This document shows positions 43,092 to 51,985 of a stretch of 64,000 nucleotides of DNA, piece by piece; the first letter of the stretch is position 1, and each line of letters starts with the position of its first letter. Source of the stretch: Erwinia billingiae Eb661. Lineage in GTDB: Bacteria > Pseudomonadota > Gammaproteobacteria > Enterobacterales > Enterobacteriaceae. The DNA is taken from assembly GCF_000196615.1 (NCBI RefSeq), contig NC_014306.1:3162001-3226000 (forward strand), in the 5' to 3' direction. Both the position numbers and the translations under genes were made by a program. The notes below the pieces were generated by a model, which saw only the letters and a program-made list of their open reading frames with translations, searched no databases and was not told the origin of the DNA.

Positions 43092-44528
43092 TTACTGAGC
43101 AGATGACACTGCCGGCTTTTTGTATTTCCACAGCCAGCGGCCGCTGTTCAGACGGCGATAGAAGAAGAAGCCACGCACAATCCAGTCCATAAACATGCCG
43201 AGCCAGATACCCACCACGCCGAATCCCAATACCACACCGAGCGTGTAACCGGCCACGATGCGGGCGCCCCACATGCCCAACAGCGAGATCCACATGGTGA
43301 ATCGCGCATCGCGCGCCCCTTTCAACCCGGCGGGCAAGACCCACGAGGCCGCCCAGAAAGGCATAAACGCCGCGTTCAGCCAGACCAGGATTTTCACCAC
43401 GTGGATGACATCGGGATCCTTGGTGTAGAACGACGCGAGGATACCGGCGAACGGCACCGTTATCGCCGCCAGTAAACATAAGCCAATGGTGGATAGCCAG
43501 AAGATATGCCGGAGCTGACGTTCCGGCTGCAGCAGCTGGCCCCGGCCTAATCGCGTTCCGACAATGATGGTGGAGGCCGACCCCAGCGAGTTCCCCGGCA
43601 GGTTAATCATCGAGGCAATCGAGAAGGCGATAAAGTTACCGGCGATAACGTCGGTGCCCATCCCGGCGACAAAGATTTGCGTCAGCAGCTTGCCGCCGTT
43701 AAACAGCACCGATTCAATACTGGCCGGCACGCCAATTCCCAGCACTTCCATCAGGATGCTGGTATTGAGTCGCGTGAAGTAGCTTTTCAGGGTGATTTTT
43801 AAACGCGGGTTAAAGCCGATCATCAGCACGTAAATCACCGCCAGCGCGCCGATATAGCGCGAGATGGTTAAGCCGACGGCCGCGCCATCGAAGCCCAGCC
43901 CTTTCCAGCCAAAGCAGCCGTAAATCAGCGCGGTACTGATCACGATATTCAGAATGTTCATTCCGCCGTTGATCAGCATTGGAATTTTAGTGTTGCCTGC
44001 GCCGCGCAGTGCGCCACAGCCAATCAGCGCGATGGCCGCTGCGGGATAACTCCAGGCGCTGATGGTCAGGTAATCCAACGCCAGCGCTTTCACCGCCGGT
44101 TCGGCACTGCCGGCAATCACATCAATAATCTGTACGCCAAAGAACTCGATCAGCAGCGCGAGCAACACGGCAAATAGCGTCATCAGCACCAGCGACTGTC
44201 TGGCTGCCGCTTCCGCCCGTTCGCGATTGAGTTTTCCCAGACTGAAGGCCACCACCACGGTAGTACCAAGATCGATGGCGGCGAAGAAGGAGATAATCAC
44301 CATATTGAAGCTGTCTGCCAGCCCCACTCCCGCCATCGCCTCTTTGCCCAGCCAGCTCACCAGGAAGGTGCTGAGCACCCCCATTAGCAGGACGCAAAGG
44401 TTCTCGAAGAAGATCGGCACGGCCAGCGGGGTGATTTCTCGCCAGAATAAAACTCGGTAGGAATGTCTTTTGGGATACCACGCCGTATTTTTGATCGCCT
44501 GCAGCAGAGAGACTCTGAAGTTTTGCAA
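43092..44528 (-). CDS. yeeO: MATE family efflux transporter, YeeO-like
   Basis: 478 residues with twelve hydrophobic segments. LLQAIKNTAWYPKRHSYRVL, FWREITPLAVPIFFENLCVL, LSTFLVSWLGKEAMAGVGLA, DSFNMVIISFFAAIDLGTTV, ALRGAGNTKIPMLING, SWVLPAGLKGARDARFTMW match E. coli YeeO along the length. Cation-coupled exporter of small molecules (E. coli YeeO exports flavins and dipeptides). In E. coli yeeO also lies near tRNA-Asn genes. Confidence 0.9.
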   Translation of the reverse strand: MQNFRVSLLQAIKNTAWYPKRHSYRVLFWREITPLAVPIFFENLCVLLMGVLSTFLVSWLGKEAMAGVGLADSFNMVIISFFAAIDLGTTVVVAFSLGKLNRERAEAAARQSLVLMTLFAVLLALLIEFFGVQIIDVIAGSAEPAVKALALDYLTISAWSYPAAAIALIGCGALRGAGNTKIPMLINGGMNILNIVISTALIYGCFGWKGLGFDGAAVGLTISRYIGALAVIYVLMIGFNPRLKITLKSYFTRLNTSILMEVLGIGVPASIESVLFNGGKLLTQIFVAGMGTDVIAGNFIAFSIASMINLPGNSLGSASTIIVGTRLGRGQLLQPERQLRHIFWLSTIGLCLLAAITVPFAGILASFYTKDPDVIHVVKILVWLNAAFMPFWAASWVLPAGLKGARDARFTMWISLLGMWGARIVAGYTLGVVLGFGVVGIWLGMFMDWIVRGFFFYRRLNSGRWLWKYKKPAVSSAQ

Positions 44529-44701
44529 GGTAGTTCCAGCCAGGAAGAGGTAAGTAGTCCTGATTGATGATGGTAAAAGGCTGACTATTATGCAAAGTCT
44601 TTTTTTTCGCGCTGCACAAAAAGGCGGTCAGCGGTCAAAGAAGTTTCCGCTGTCTTCAGGCTTTATTGCTAAACTGCCGCGACGATTTTCAGGAGAAAGC
44701 C

Positions 44702-45772
44702 ATGAAGCCCCGTTCCGTTACGCTGGATGATGTTGCCGCTGCCGCAGGAGTCTCTTACCAGACGGTTTCCCGCGTGCTGAACCATTCTGCCAGCGTGGCG
44801 GAAAAGACCCGGCTGAAAGTGGAAGCGGCGATGGTGGCGCTGAACTATGTTCCCAACCGCGTGGCGCAGCAGCTGGCCGGGAAACACTCGCGCACGCTGG
44901 GTCTGGCCACCAGCGATCTGGCGCTGCTGGCCCCGGCGCAAATGGCGTCGGCGATTCAGCAGCGTGCCACCGCGTTGGGTTACCGACTGGTGATCGCCAT
45001 GTCTGGCGCGAAAGGAGCCGACGTGGCGGTGCAGGAATTGCTGGCCCAGCGCGTGGATGCATTACTGGTTAACCTGCCGCTGGATAATGCCAGCGCCAGT
45101 CACATTGCCGCACTCACCCGCCCTCTTCCGGGCCTGTTTCTCGATGTCCCGGATGATGCGCCGGTGCCGGCCTGCCAGTACAGTGCAGAAACCGGCGCCC
45201 GCCAGGGCATTGAACACCTGCTGGCGTTGGGACATCGGGAGATTGCGCTGCTGAATGGGCCGAAAGCGTCGGTGGCGGCCGCCTCGCGTCATCAAACCTG
45301 GCTTAGGGTATTAGCAGAAAATCAGCTTACGCCGCACCGTGAACTGACCGGGGACTGGAGCGCCGAATCAGGCTATCAGGCCACCCTTTCTCTCCTTGGC
45401 AGTGCCCTGCCGACCGCCCTGCTGGTCGCTAACGATCAGATGGCGTTAGGTGCGCTGCGGGCGTTGCATCAGGCGGGATTGCAGATCCCTGCGGAGATTT
45501 CGGTGGTGGGCTACGACGACACGGCCGAGAGCGCATGGTATCAACCGCCGTTGACCACGGTCCGTCAGGATATCAAGCAGCTGGGTGAGCGCAGCGTGGA
45601 CTGGTTGGTGCAGACGCTCAATGAGGAGCAGAGTCCGGCGCTGATGCGGCCGTTTGCCACCCGGTTAATGATCCGGGAAACCACCGCCGCGCCGCCGCAA
45701 CAGCGGGTAAATGCACAGGCGATGAGCGGAAAGCGTCAACAACCTGCAGAAAAAACAAAGGGCGATCGATGA
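44702..45772 (+). CDS. lacI: LacI-type transcriptional repressor
   Basis: 356 residues from the ATG at 44702, with CAGGAG upstream. The HTH and hinge (LDDVAAAAGVSYQTVSRVLN, ...VAAMVALNYVPNRVAQQLAGK) closely match LacI itself, including the YQ recognition pair. The core has ALLVNLPLD, GLFLDVPDD, LLVANDQMALGALRALHQAG and SVVGYDDTAESAWYQPPLTT, again as in LacI. The C-terminus after 340 is not leucine-heptad like in E. coli LacI (ends QQPAEKTKGDR), so tetramerisation is doubtful. No lacZ or lacY nearby. Confidence 0.85.
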   Translation: MKPRSVTLDDVAAAAGVSYQTVSRVLNHSASVAEKTRLKVEAAMVALNYVPNRVAQQLAGKHSRTLGLATSDLALLAPAQMASAIQQRATALGYRLVIAMSGAKGADVAVQELLAQRVDALLVNLPLDNASASHIAALTRPLPGLFLDVPDDAPVPACQYSAETGARQGIEHLLALGHREIALLNGPKASVAAASRHQTWLRVLAENQLTPHRELTGDWSAESGYQATLSLLGSALPTALLVANDQMALGALRALHQAGLQIPAEISVVGYDDTAESAWYQPPLTTVRQDIKQLGERSVDWLVQTLNEEQSPALMRPFATRLMIRETTAAPPQQRVNAQAMSGKRQQPAEKTKGDR

Positions 45773-45778
45773 TCGCCC
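45750..45778 (-). terminator. Terminator of yeeX overlapping the lacI 3' end
   Basis: GGGCGATC-ATC-GATCGCCC on the minus strand is followed by TTTGTTTTTT. The stem includes the lacI stop codon region, so the two convergent genes share the structure. Confidence 0.85.
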
Positions 45779-45800
45779 CTGGAGTCTGAATCGCTAAACC

Positions 45801-46121
45801 TTACTGCGGTTTAGGCTCGCCCATCGCTTTCAATTTCTTCGACAGGTCACGACGCTCTTTCGACAGATCGGCATTTTTGATGATGTAGTCATCAACACGA
45901 TCTTCGTAGTCGCTGCGCATGCTGCCAATGATTTCCTGGATGGCTTCAATGCTCATGCCCGGTTTGATGTATTCGCCAAGGTTATCGAGCAGCAAGACAC
46001 GCTTCTGGTTATCACGAATTTTCTTTTCGTTATCGTGAATTTCGCGCTGCAGCTTGTTCTTACGACGGAACATCCGCACGAACTCCAGCACGTCCTGAAA
46101 TGATTGCTTTGCATTTTCCAT
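45801..46121 (-). CDS. yeeX: YeeX, DUF496 family protein
   Basis: 106 residues from the ATG at 46119-46121. [20 protein letters not shown], then [40 protein letters not shown] and [15 protein letters not shown] match E. coli YeeX. Highly charged and helical with coiled-coil character; function unknown. Neighbour of yeeA as in E. coli. Confidence 0.95.
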   Translation of the reverse strand: MENAKQSFQDVLEFVRMFRRKNKLQREIHDNEKKIRDNQKRVLLLDNLGEYIKPGMSIEAIQEIIGSMRSDYEDRVDDYIIKNADLSKERRDLSKKLKAMGEPKPQ

Positions 46122-46276
46122 GAAGACACCTTTCATTTAGGCCTGTTCGCACAGGCGTCATTATCGTAGCACTCAGCTTAGCGGCTCACCGCGGCCGAAG
46201 GCAATTTTGAAATTGTAGAGTCGGGCCCTATCTTAGCGCGAACGACTGTTTCCCGCAGTAAGTTGTTGCATATCGC

Positions 46277-47407
46277 TTATTTACGCAAGACCAGCCGCAT
46301 TAAATCAGACAGTCTTTCCAGCTGCCCCGCCATTTCCAGGCTCAGCCAGACGTAGCCGTGGATCGCCGTCTCCACCCGCTCGTCGCTGTCATATTCCTTA
46401 ATCAGCTGTCGCAGTTCGCGGCTGACTTCCGCCAGCTCACCACTGTAAGCCGCAATTTTGTCCGTATTGCCTTCGACAATGGCTTTCGACAGTTTGCGTA
46501 GCGTGTTCTCGGTCATTTCCTGGGTATGACGCAGCGCCGGGGCGTTCAGCATGATCAGATGGCTCTCGCGCGAGTTCCACCAGGCATTCAGCTGCAGCTC
46601 AAGGGTACAAACCATATTGCGGTTCAGCGTCTGGATACCTTCAAACACCGATTTGGGAATTTTGGTTTCTTTGCTGGACGGCTCAATCAGCGAGCGCATT
46701 TTGACGACGCCGGTTAACAATCGCTGTAAAGGCCGCGTCAGCCGGGGCTTCTCCACCAGGTTCGGCGAGAAACCGGCGTGATAGATTTTGGCAGTTTCAA
46801 GCAGGGAATCTGAGAGCTTGATGCGCCAGTGGGTATAGGCTTTCTGCGGATAGATGCTGGTAAACAGCAGTGCCAGCAGCGAACCGAAGATCACATCGCC
46901 ACCGCGCCATAACGCGGTAGTCAGATCGCCCGGCGGCGCGCCGCAAATCACCGCCAGCGTGATGCCGATCAGCAGCGCCATGTAAGGGTGTTTGCCCAGC
47001 GTCAGAAAGCCGCACAGGAACATCACGATGGTGCACCACACCAGCATTCCCGGCAGGGAAATCACTTCAAGCTTGAGGGCAATCAGTCCGGAGACCGAGC
47101 CAAAGATGGTGCCGCCGATACGCTGCAGCGCACGAGGAAAGACGTTTCCCCAGGATGAAATGGGGCCCATCACCACCACCAGCGTGATCAGCGGCCAGGT
47201 CCCTTCCGGGATCTCCAGCAGCCGCACCAGCAAAAAGGTCAGCACAAATGCCAGCGCAATTCGAATGCCATGCACGGTGCGATAGTTGCGGTAGAGCGTG
47301 AATTCGAAGGCCGATAACGGCTTGTCCGGGCGCACACAGTTCTCCTGATAACAGTTGAAGCTGGGCATCATACCCGATCGAAAAAAGCGCCGTAATTGAT
47401 TCTGCAC
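46277..47407 (-). CDS. yeeA: YeeA, FUSC family membrane protein
   Basis: 376 residues (the usual core begins about residue 29; an in-frame start near there is possible). FTLYRNYRTVHGIRIALAFV, PEGTWPLITLVVVMGPISSW, GNVFPRALQRIGGTIFGSVS, LWRGGDVIFGSLLALLFTSI and KMRSLIEPSSKETKIPKSVF match E. coli YeeA. Six hydrophobic segments then a long helical cytoplasmic domain, as in fusaric acid resistance-type (FUSC) proteins. Inner membrane; substrate unknown. Confidence 0.92.
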   Translation of the reverse strand: MQNQLRRFFRSGMMPSFNCYQENCVRPDKPLSAFEFTLYRNYRTVHGIRIALAFVLTFLLVRLLEIPEGTWPLITLVVVMGPISSWGNVFPRALQRIGGTIFGSVSGLIALKLEVISLPGMLVWCTIVMFLCGFLTLGKHPYMALLIGITLAVICGAPPGDLTTALWRGGDVIFGSLLALLFTSIYPQKAYTHWRIKLSDSLLETAKIYHAGFSPNLVEKPRLTRPLQRLLTGVVKMRSLIEPSSKETKIPKSVFEGIQTLNRNMVCTLELQLNAWWNSRESHLIMLNAPALRHTQEMTENTLRKLSKAIVEGNTDKIAAYSGELAEVSRELRQLIKEYDSDERVETAIHGYVWLSLEMAGQLERLSDLMRLVLRK

Positions 47408-47553
47408 TATTTTTAGTGAGGAATTTCCTTACATCTTTTAAGGAATAACACTAATTAACAAAACGACAACATCTGTTATACATAATACTGTCGTCTTGCT
47501 CATATTTTTACACTTTAGATATAACTTTACAGACTGGAACAATAGGAAGCTCA

Positions 47554-48309
47554 ATGCGCAAACCCACTTCAACGCAGCCTGGAGTCACCCGGCGGCAGGT
47601 TTTGACATGGTCGACCGGCGCGATAGCGGCTACCGCCACCGGCGTTGCCAAAGCCGTCACCCTTACCGGTGCCCCAGGCTGGACACCTTTTTCAAACAAC
47701 CCACCCGAAACCTTTGATTCCACTGCCCTGCTGTTTTTCACCGAGGAAGAAGCCGCAACGATAGACGCCATCGTTGACCGCCTGATCCCGGCCGATGAGC
47801 TGAGCATGGGCGGTAAAGAAGCCGGGTGTACCGTGTTTATCGATCGCCAGCTGCACGGTTTTTACGGCACCTTTGAACGCCTGTATATGGAAGGCCCGTT
47901 TGAAAAAGGCGTTCCGGAACAGGGCGATCAGTCCCCGTTGGTGCCCCGTCAGCGTTATCGCCTGGGCATTGCCGCCCTCAACACGTATTGCCAGACCAGC
48001 CATCAGAAAGCCTTTAAAGACCTGACTGCCGAGCAGCAGGACGACATCCTGCATGGCCTGGAAAACGGCAAGATTGCGCTGGACGGTTACGACAGCGCCT
48101 CATTCTTTGCTCAAGTGCTGACCAACGCAATGGAAGGCTTCTTCGCCGATCCAATTTATGGCGGCAACAAAGACATGGTTTCCTGGAAGATGCTGGGCTT
48201 CCCCGGCGCACGTTATGATTATCGCGACTACATTGGCCGCCATAACCAGGACCTGAAGCTGCAACCGGTGAGCATTGCCGACCTGCCAACCCAGAAAAAA
48301 GGATCCTGA
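47554..48309 (+). CDS. Gluconate 2-dehydrogenase-type gamma subunit (subunit 3, Tat-exported)
   Basis: 251 residues with a twin-arginine signal (TRRQVLTWSTGAIAATATG, residues 12-30). The mature part has FFTEEEAATIDAIVDRLIPA, GGKEAGCTVFIDRQLHG, FFADPIYGGNKDMVSWKMLG and FPGARYDYR, the Gluconate_2-dh3 family. It escorts the flavoprotein subunit across the membrane as a folded pair. First gene of the operon; AGGAAG lies before the ATG. Confidence 0.93.
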   Translation: MRKPTSTQPGVTRRQVLTWSTGAIAATATGVAKAVTLTGAPGWTPFSNNPPETFDSTALLFFTEEEAATIDAIVDRLIPADELSMGGKEAGCTVFIDRQLHGFYGTFERLYMEGPFEKGVPEQGDQSPLVPRQRYRLGIAALNTYCQTSHQKAFKDLTAEQQDDILHGLENGKIALDGYDSASFFAQVLTNAMEGFFADPIYGGNKDMVSWKMLGFPGARYDYRDYIGRHNQDLKLQPVSIADLPTQKKGS

Positions 48310-48310
48310 T

Positions 48311-50077
48311 ATGGCGACCAAACTACCAAAAACCGATGTGGTCATCATCGGCCTGGGCTGGGCTGGCTCGATCATCGCCAATGAACTGGCTGATGAAGGG
48401 TTAAACATTGTCGGCATTGAACGCGGCCCGTGGCGCGATACGGCGCGGGATTTCAACGTTGCCACCATTACCGATGAGTTGCGTTATGTGCAACGTGAAG
48501 AGCTGATGCTGCGCACCCGCCAGAACACCTGCACCATGCGTAACAATCCTTCGCAGACCGCGTTACCGATGCGCAGCTGGGGATCGTTCCATCCCGGTAA
48601 CGGCACCGGCGGCGCGGGCAACCACTGGGCGGGAATTACCTTCCGTTTCCAGCCGGAAGAGTTTCGCCTGCGCAGTCATCTGACTGAACGTTACGGTGCA
48701 AATGCCATCTCTTCCGATCTGTCGCTGCAGGACTGGGGCATGGATTGGGACGAAATTGAAAAGCACTATATGCAGTTCGAACGTGTTGCCGGCACCTCTG
48801 GCAAAGCGGGCGTGATTAATGGCGTGAAGCAGGCAGGCGGCAACCAGTTTGAAGGCTCACGCTCCGGTGAATATCCGACGCCACCAATGAAACAGCCTTA
48901 TGGCCCGACGCTGTTTGCTGAAGCCGCCCGCAATATGGGCTATAACGCCTTTGCCGTGCCTTCATCGCTGGTGTCCGAGGCCTACACCAACCCGTATGGC
49001 GTGACCATGGGGCCCTGTACCTTTTGTGGCTACTGCACCAACTACGGTTGCGCTAACTACTCCAAGGCCAGCGCCATCACCACCGTTCTGCCAGCCCTGA
49101 TGCGCAAACCCAACTTCACCGCGCATACCAGCAGCGAAGTGTTGCAGGTCTTAACCGACTCCACCGGCAAAAAAGCCACTGGCGTGACCTTTATCGACTC
49201 CAGCGGCGATGAATGGGAACAGCCTGCGGATTTGGTGATCGTCGCGGCCTATACCTTCGAGAACGTGCGTCTGATGCTGCTCTCCAACATCGGCAAAGCC
49301 TACGATCCGGTGACCAACACCGGTACCACCGGCCGTAACTACGCCTACCAGACCGCGAACGGCGTGACCCTGTTCTTCGATGACAAGAACTTCAACCCGT
49401 TTATCGGTGCCGGTGCCGTCGGGATGGGCATTGATGATTTCAATAACGATAACTTCGACCACAGCGGGCTGGGCTTCTTCGGCGGCGGCAGTATTCGCGT
49501 GACGCCAATTGGCGCAGCGCCCATCAACAGCCGCCCGGTACCGCCAGGCACGCCAAAATGGGGATCCGACTGGAAGAAGGCCACGGTGAAGAACTACCTC
49601 AGCACCATGTCAATCGGGTGTGAGGCAAGCAGCTATACCCAACGCACTAACTATCTGTCGCTGGATCCGAACTACAAGGATCCGCACGGTCGTCCGTTGC
49701 TGCGTATCACCTTCGACTTCCCGGAAAACGATCTGCGTATGGCGCAGTACTGCACCGGAAAAGTGGCGGAAATTGCTAAAACCATGAATCCGCGCCAGAT
49801 CGTTTCCAAGCCGACCAGCGGCCATTGGAACAGCGTGCCCTATCAGTCTTCCCACGTTTGCGGCGGCTTTGTAATGGGTGCCGATCCGTCGAACAGCTCG
49901 GTGAACAAGCATCTGCAGGTCTGGGACGTGCCGAATCTGTTTGTAGTCGGTGCGTCTGCCTTCCCGCAAAACCCGGGATATAACCCTACTGGCACCGTCG
50001 GCGCGTTGGCCTTTAAGGCCGCGCACGACATTCGCCAGTACTATCTGAAACGTCCAGGGGAGATGATTACCGCATGA
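48311..50077 (+). CDS. Gluconate 2-dehydrogenase-type flavoprotein subunit (GMC oxidoreductase)
   Basis: 588 residues from the ATG at 48311. FAD-binding motif VIIGLGWAGSIIANELADEG at residues 12-31, HPGNGTGGAGNHWAG near 96-110, GPCTFCGYCTNYGC (cysteine-rich patch near 234-247), and late HVCGGFVMGADPSNSSVN with FPQNPGYNPTGTVGALAF. Periplasmic-facing membrane dehydrogenase with FAD; substrate gluconate, 2-ketogluconate or a similar polyol cannot be resolved by eye. Carried by the gamma subunit through Tat. One base from the previous stop codon. Confidence 0.92.
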   Translation: MATKLPKTDVVIIGLGWAGSIIANELADEGLNIVGIERGPWRDTARDFNVATITDELRYVQREELMLRTRQNTCTMRNNPSQTALPMRSWGSFHPGNGTGGAGNHWAGITFRFQPEEFRLRSHLTERYGANAISSDLSLQDWGMDWDEIEKHYMQFERVAGTSGKAGVINGVKQAGGNQFEGSRSGEYPTPPMKQPYGPTLFAEAARNMGYNAFAVPSSLVSEAYTNPYGVTMGPCTFCGYCTNYGCANYSKASAITTVLPALMRKPNFTAHTSSEVLQVLTDSTGKKATGVTFIDSSGDEWEQPADLVIVAAYTFENVRLMLLSNIGKAYDPVTNTGTTGRNYAYQTANGVTLFFDDKNFNPFIGAGAVGMGIDDFNNDNFDHSGLGFFGGGSIRVTPIGAAPINSRPVPPGTPKWGSDWKKATVKNYLSTMSIGCEASSYTQRTNYLSLDPNYKDPHGRPLLRITFDFPENDLRMAQYCTGKVAEIAKTMNPRQIVSKPTSGHWNSVPYQSSHVCGGFVMGADPSNSSVNKHLQVWDVPNLFVVGASAFPQNPGYNPTGTVGALAFKAAHDIRQYYLKRPGEMITA

Positions 50078-51300
50078 AAAAGCGCACGCTTTTCGCACTG
50101 GCTGCGATCTCACTCGCGGTGCTCGGCGTTTCTGAAGCCTGGGCACAGCCGGAATACGATCAGATTGAACGTGGCCGCTACATCGCCACGCTGGGTGACT
50201 GTACCGCCTGCCATACCGTCGATCCGAAAAAACCGTTCGCCGGTGGCGTTGGCCTGAACACGCCTTTCGGTAAACTGGTTGGTGCCAACATTACTCCCGA
50301 TCGTGAAACCGGTATCGGCAACTGGAGTTTTGATGACTTCCAGCGCGCCATGTCCGAAGGGATTGGCCACGGTGGCAAGCGGCTATACGGCGCCATGCCG
50401 TTCACCGCCTATACCAAAGTCTCCCGCCAGGATAACGCTGACCTGTGGGCGTATTTGCAGAGCCTGCAACCTATCCATCAGGAAATTGAGTCCAACCAGC
50501 TGCCCTTTCCGTTTAACGTCCGTACCAGTCTGATTGTCTGGAACTGGATGAACTTCGATAAGGGCGAATTCAAGCCGGATATGAGCAAATCGGCGGAGTG
50601 GAACCGTGGCGCTTACCTGGTTGAAGGGTTAGGCCACTGCGGAACCTGCCATACGCCGAAAAACATCCTCGGCGGTGACAAGAACAGCGCGTTCCTGTCC
50701 GGCGCGGTGGTCGAAGGCTGGTGGGCACCGAATCTGACCAGCGATGAGCATGCCGGTTTAGGCAAATGGACGCAGGAAGATATCGTCAGCTATCTGCGTA
50801 CCGGCGTAAACCGGTATGACATCGCGTCCGGGCCGATGGCGGATGCGGTGAAGAACTCGACGCAATACTGGCGCGACGAGGATCTGAAAGCGGTCGCCAC
50901 CTACCTGAAAGCCACGCCAAAACAGGGCGATGACAAGCCGAGAGCACTGGCCGCAGACGACAGTCGGATGAAAACCGGTGCAACGATTTATGAAGCGAAA
51001 TGTTCTGCCTGCCATGCGCCTCAGGGCCAGGGCGGTAAGAATATCTTCCCTCAGCTGGCCAATAACCCGCTGGTGAATGCGCCGAACGCCACCTCGCTGA
51101 TCCATGTGGTGGTTGCGGGCAGCCGTGGCGTGGATACGGATACCCGTCCAACCGCGCCAGCGATGCCTTCGTTTGCCGGCACCCTAAGCAATGAGGAAAT
51201 GGCCGATGTCATTACCTACGTTCGCAACAGCTGGGGTAATGCCGCATCACCGGTCAGCGCTGGCGATGTGGAGGACCTGAAGGAAGAACTGCGTAAATAG
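50074..51300 (+). CDS. Triheme cytochrome c subunit of the gluconate-type dehydrogenase
   Basis: 408 residues, signal peptide about 1-24 (FALAAISLAVLGVSEAWA). Three heme c sites: C43-C46-H47, C189-C192-H193 and C310-C313-H314. Accepts electrons from the flavoprotein subunit and passes them to ubiquinone at the periplasmic face of the membrane. Start overlaps the preceding stop (ATGA). Matches the cytochrome subunit of GADH and sorbitol or 2-ketogluconate dehydrogenases. Confidence 0.94.
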   Translation: MKKRTLFALAAISLAVLGVSEAWAQPEYDQIERGRYIATLGDCTACHTVDPKKPFAGGVGLNTPFGKLVGANITPDRETGIGNWSFDDFQRAMSEGIGHGGKRLYGAMPFTAYTKVSRQDNADLWAYLQSLQPIHQEIESNQLPFPFNVRTSLIVWNWMNFDKGEFKPDMSKSAEWNRGAYLVEGLGHCGTCHTPKNILGGDKNSAFLSGAVVEGWWAPNLTSDEHAGLGKWTQEDIVSYLRTGVNRYDIASGPMADAVKNSTQYWRDEDLKAVATYLKATPKQGDDKPRALAADDSRMKTGATIYEAKCSACHAPQGQGGKNIFPQLANNPLVNAPNATSLIHVVVAGSRGVDTDTRPTAPAMPSFAGTLSNEEMADVITYVRNSWGNAASPVSAGDVEDLKEELRK

Positions 51301-51374
51301 CGTGCCCCGGATGCTTGCTGCAGGGTTAAAACCTGCACGGTAAACCGGCTAAGCCGATTGCAGGGTTCGCAATA

Positions 51375-51410
51375 AGAGCAGCGTGAGTGATTGCGCTGCT
51401 CTTTCATTTT
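51375..51410 (+). terminator. Terminator of the gluconate-type dehydrogenase operon
   Basis: AGAGCAGCG and CGCTGCTCT form a perfect 9-bp stem with a 10-nt loop, followed by TTCATTTTT. It overlaps the sbmC stop by one base. A smaller hairpin (TGCAGG/CCTGCA) lies near 51319-51337. Confidence 0.88.
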
Positions 51411-51877
51411 TATTCCGCTTTGCTGACCGGAATATAGAGCTCGATATCCCATTCGCCGCTCTGCGAACCGTCGTTCAGGTAGTGATCAAAACAGGGCCCT
51501 TCCGCCATCACATACCCGCTGTCCGGCAGCCACTCATCAAAGAAGGCATACCAGGGTTTGGTGAAATCACCGTCGTTCACATGCACCAGATTCATCGCAT
51601 AGGTTCCGGCGGGAATGATGCTGAGCCTGGCGCCCTCACTCCCTTCAGGCAGCTCGAAGTCGGTCGGCACGCCGATCACCGTTTCAATTTTCAGCTCTTC
51701 CGCTGGCACCGCCCGCGGATTACCGTGATACACGCCCATCCATGGGCCCATCACATTATGCTTGCTGGTCCAGGCCACCAGTTTGTCAAAGCCTTCGGGC
51801 GCGGTGACTTCCCACGGGCCCACAAGATGAAAACCGGCTGTTTTGCTCTCTTCACGCTCAACGATTTCAACATTCAT
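51410..51877 (-). CDS. sbmC: DNA gyrase inhibitor SbmC (GyrI-like)
   Basis: 155 residues from the ATG at 51875-51877, preceded by GAGGAA. KTAGFHLVGPWEVTAPEGFD, VYHGNPRAVPAEELKIETVI, PAGTYAMNLVHVNDGDFTKP, WYAFFDEWLPDSGY and GEWDIELYIPVSK match E. coli SbmC. A GyrI-like AraC-effector fold that binds gyrase and protects against microcin B17. SOS-controlled in E. coli; a LexA-like box lies upstream here too. Confidence 0.92.
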   Translation of the reverse strand: MNVEIVEREESKTAGFHLVGPWEVTAPEGFDKLVAWTSKHNVMGPWMGVYHGNPRAVPAEELKIETVIGVPTDFELPEGSEGARLSIIPAGTYAMNLVHVNDGDFTKPWYAFFDEWLPDSGYVMAEGPCFDHYLNDGSQSGEWDIELYIPVSKAE

Positions 51878-51900
51878 CTTCTTGTTCCTCATTAGGATAA

Positions 51901-51916
51901 CTGGTTAAACATACAG
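51901..51916. promoter_or_regulatory. LexA-like (SOS) box upstream of sbmC
   Basis: On the minus strand CTGTATGTTTAACCAG keeps the CTGT...CAG ends and spacing of the LexA box and matches the 16-bp consensus at 12 positions. It lies 23 bp before the sbmC start. Confidence 0.6.
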
Positions 51917-51985
51917 TCAGAAGTGTAGATGATCGAGCAAAAAAGCCGCTGAAATGTTGTTTTGCGAGCCAGCCAGCAAAAGACT

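Noticed and set aside
44529..44701. lac operator upstream of the LacI-like gene
   Set aside because: No sequence resembling the symmetrical lac operator is visible in the gap.
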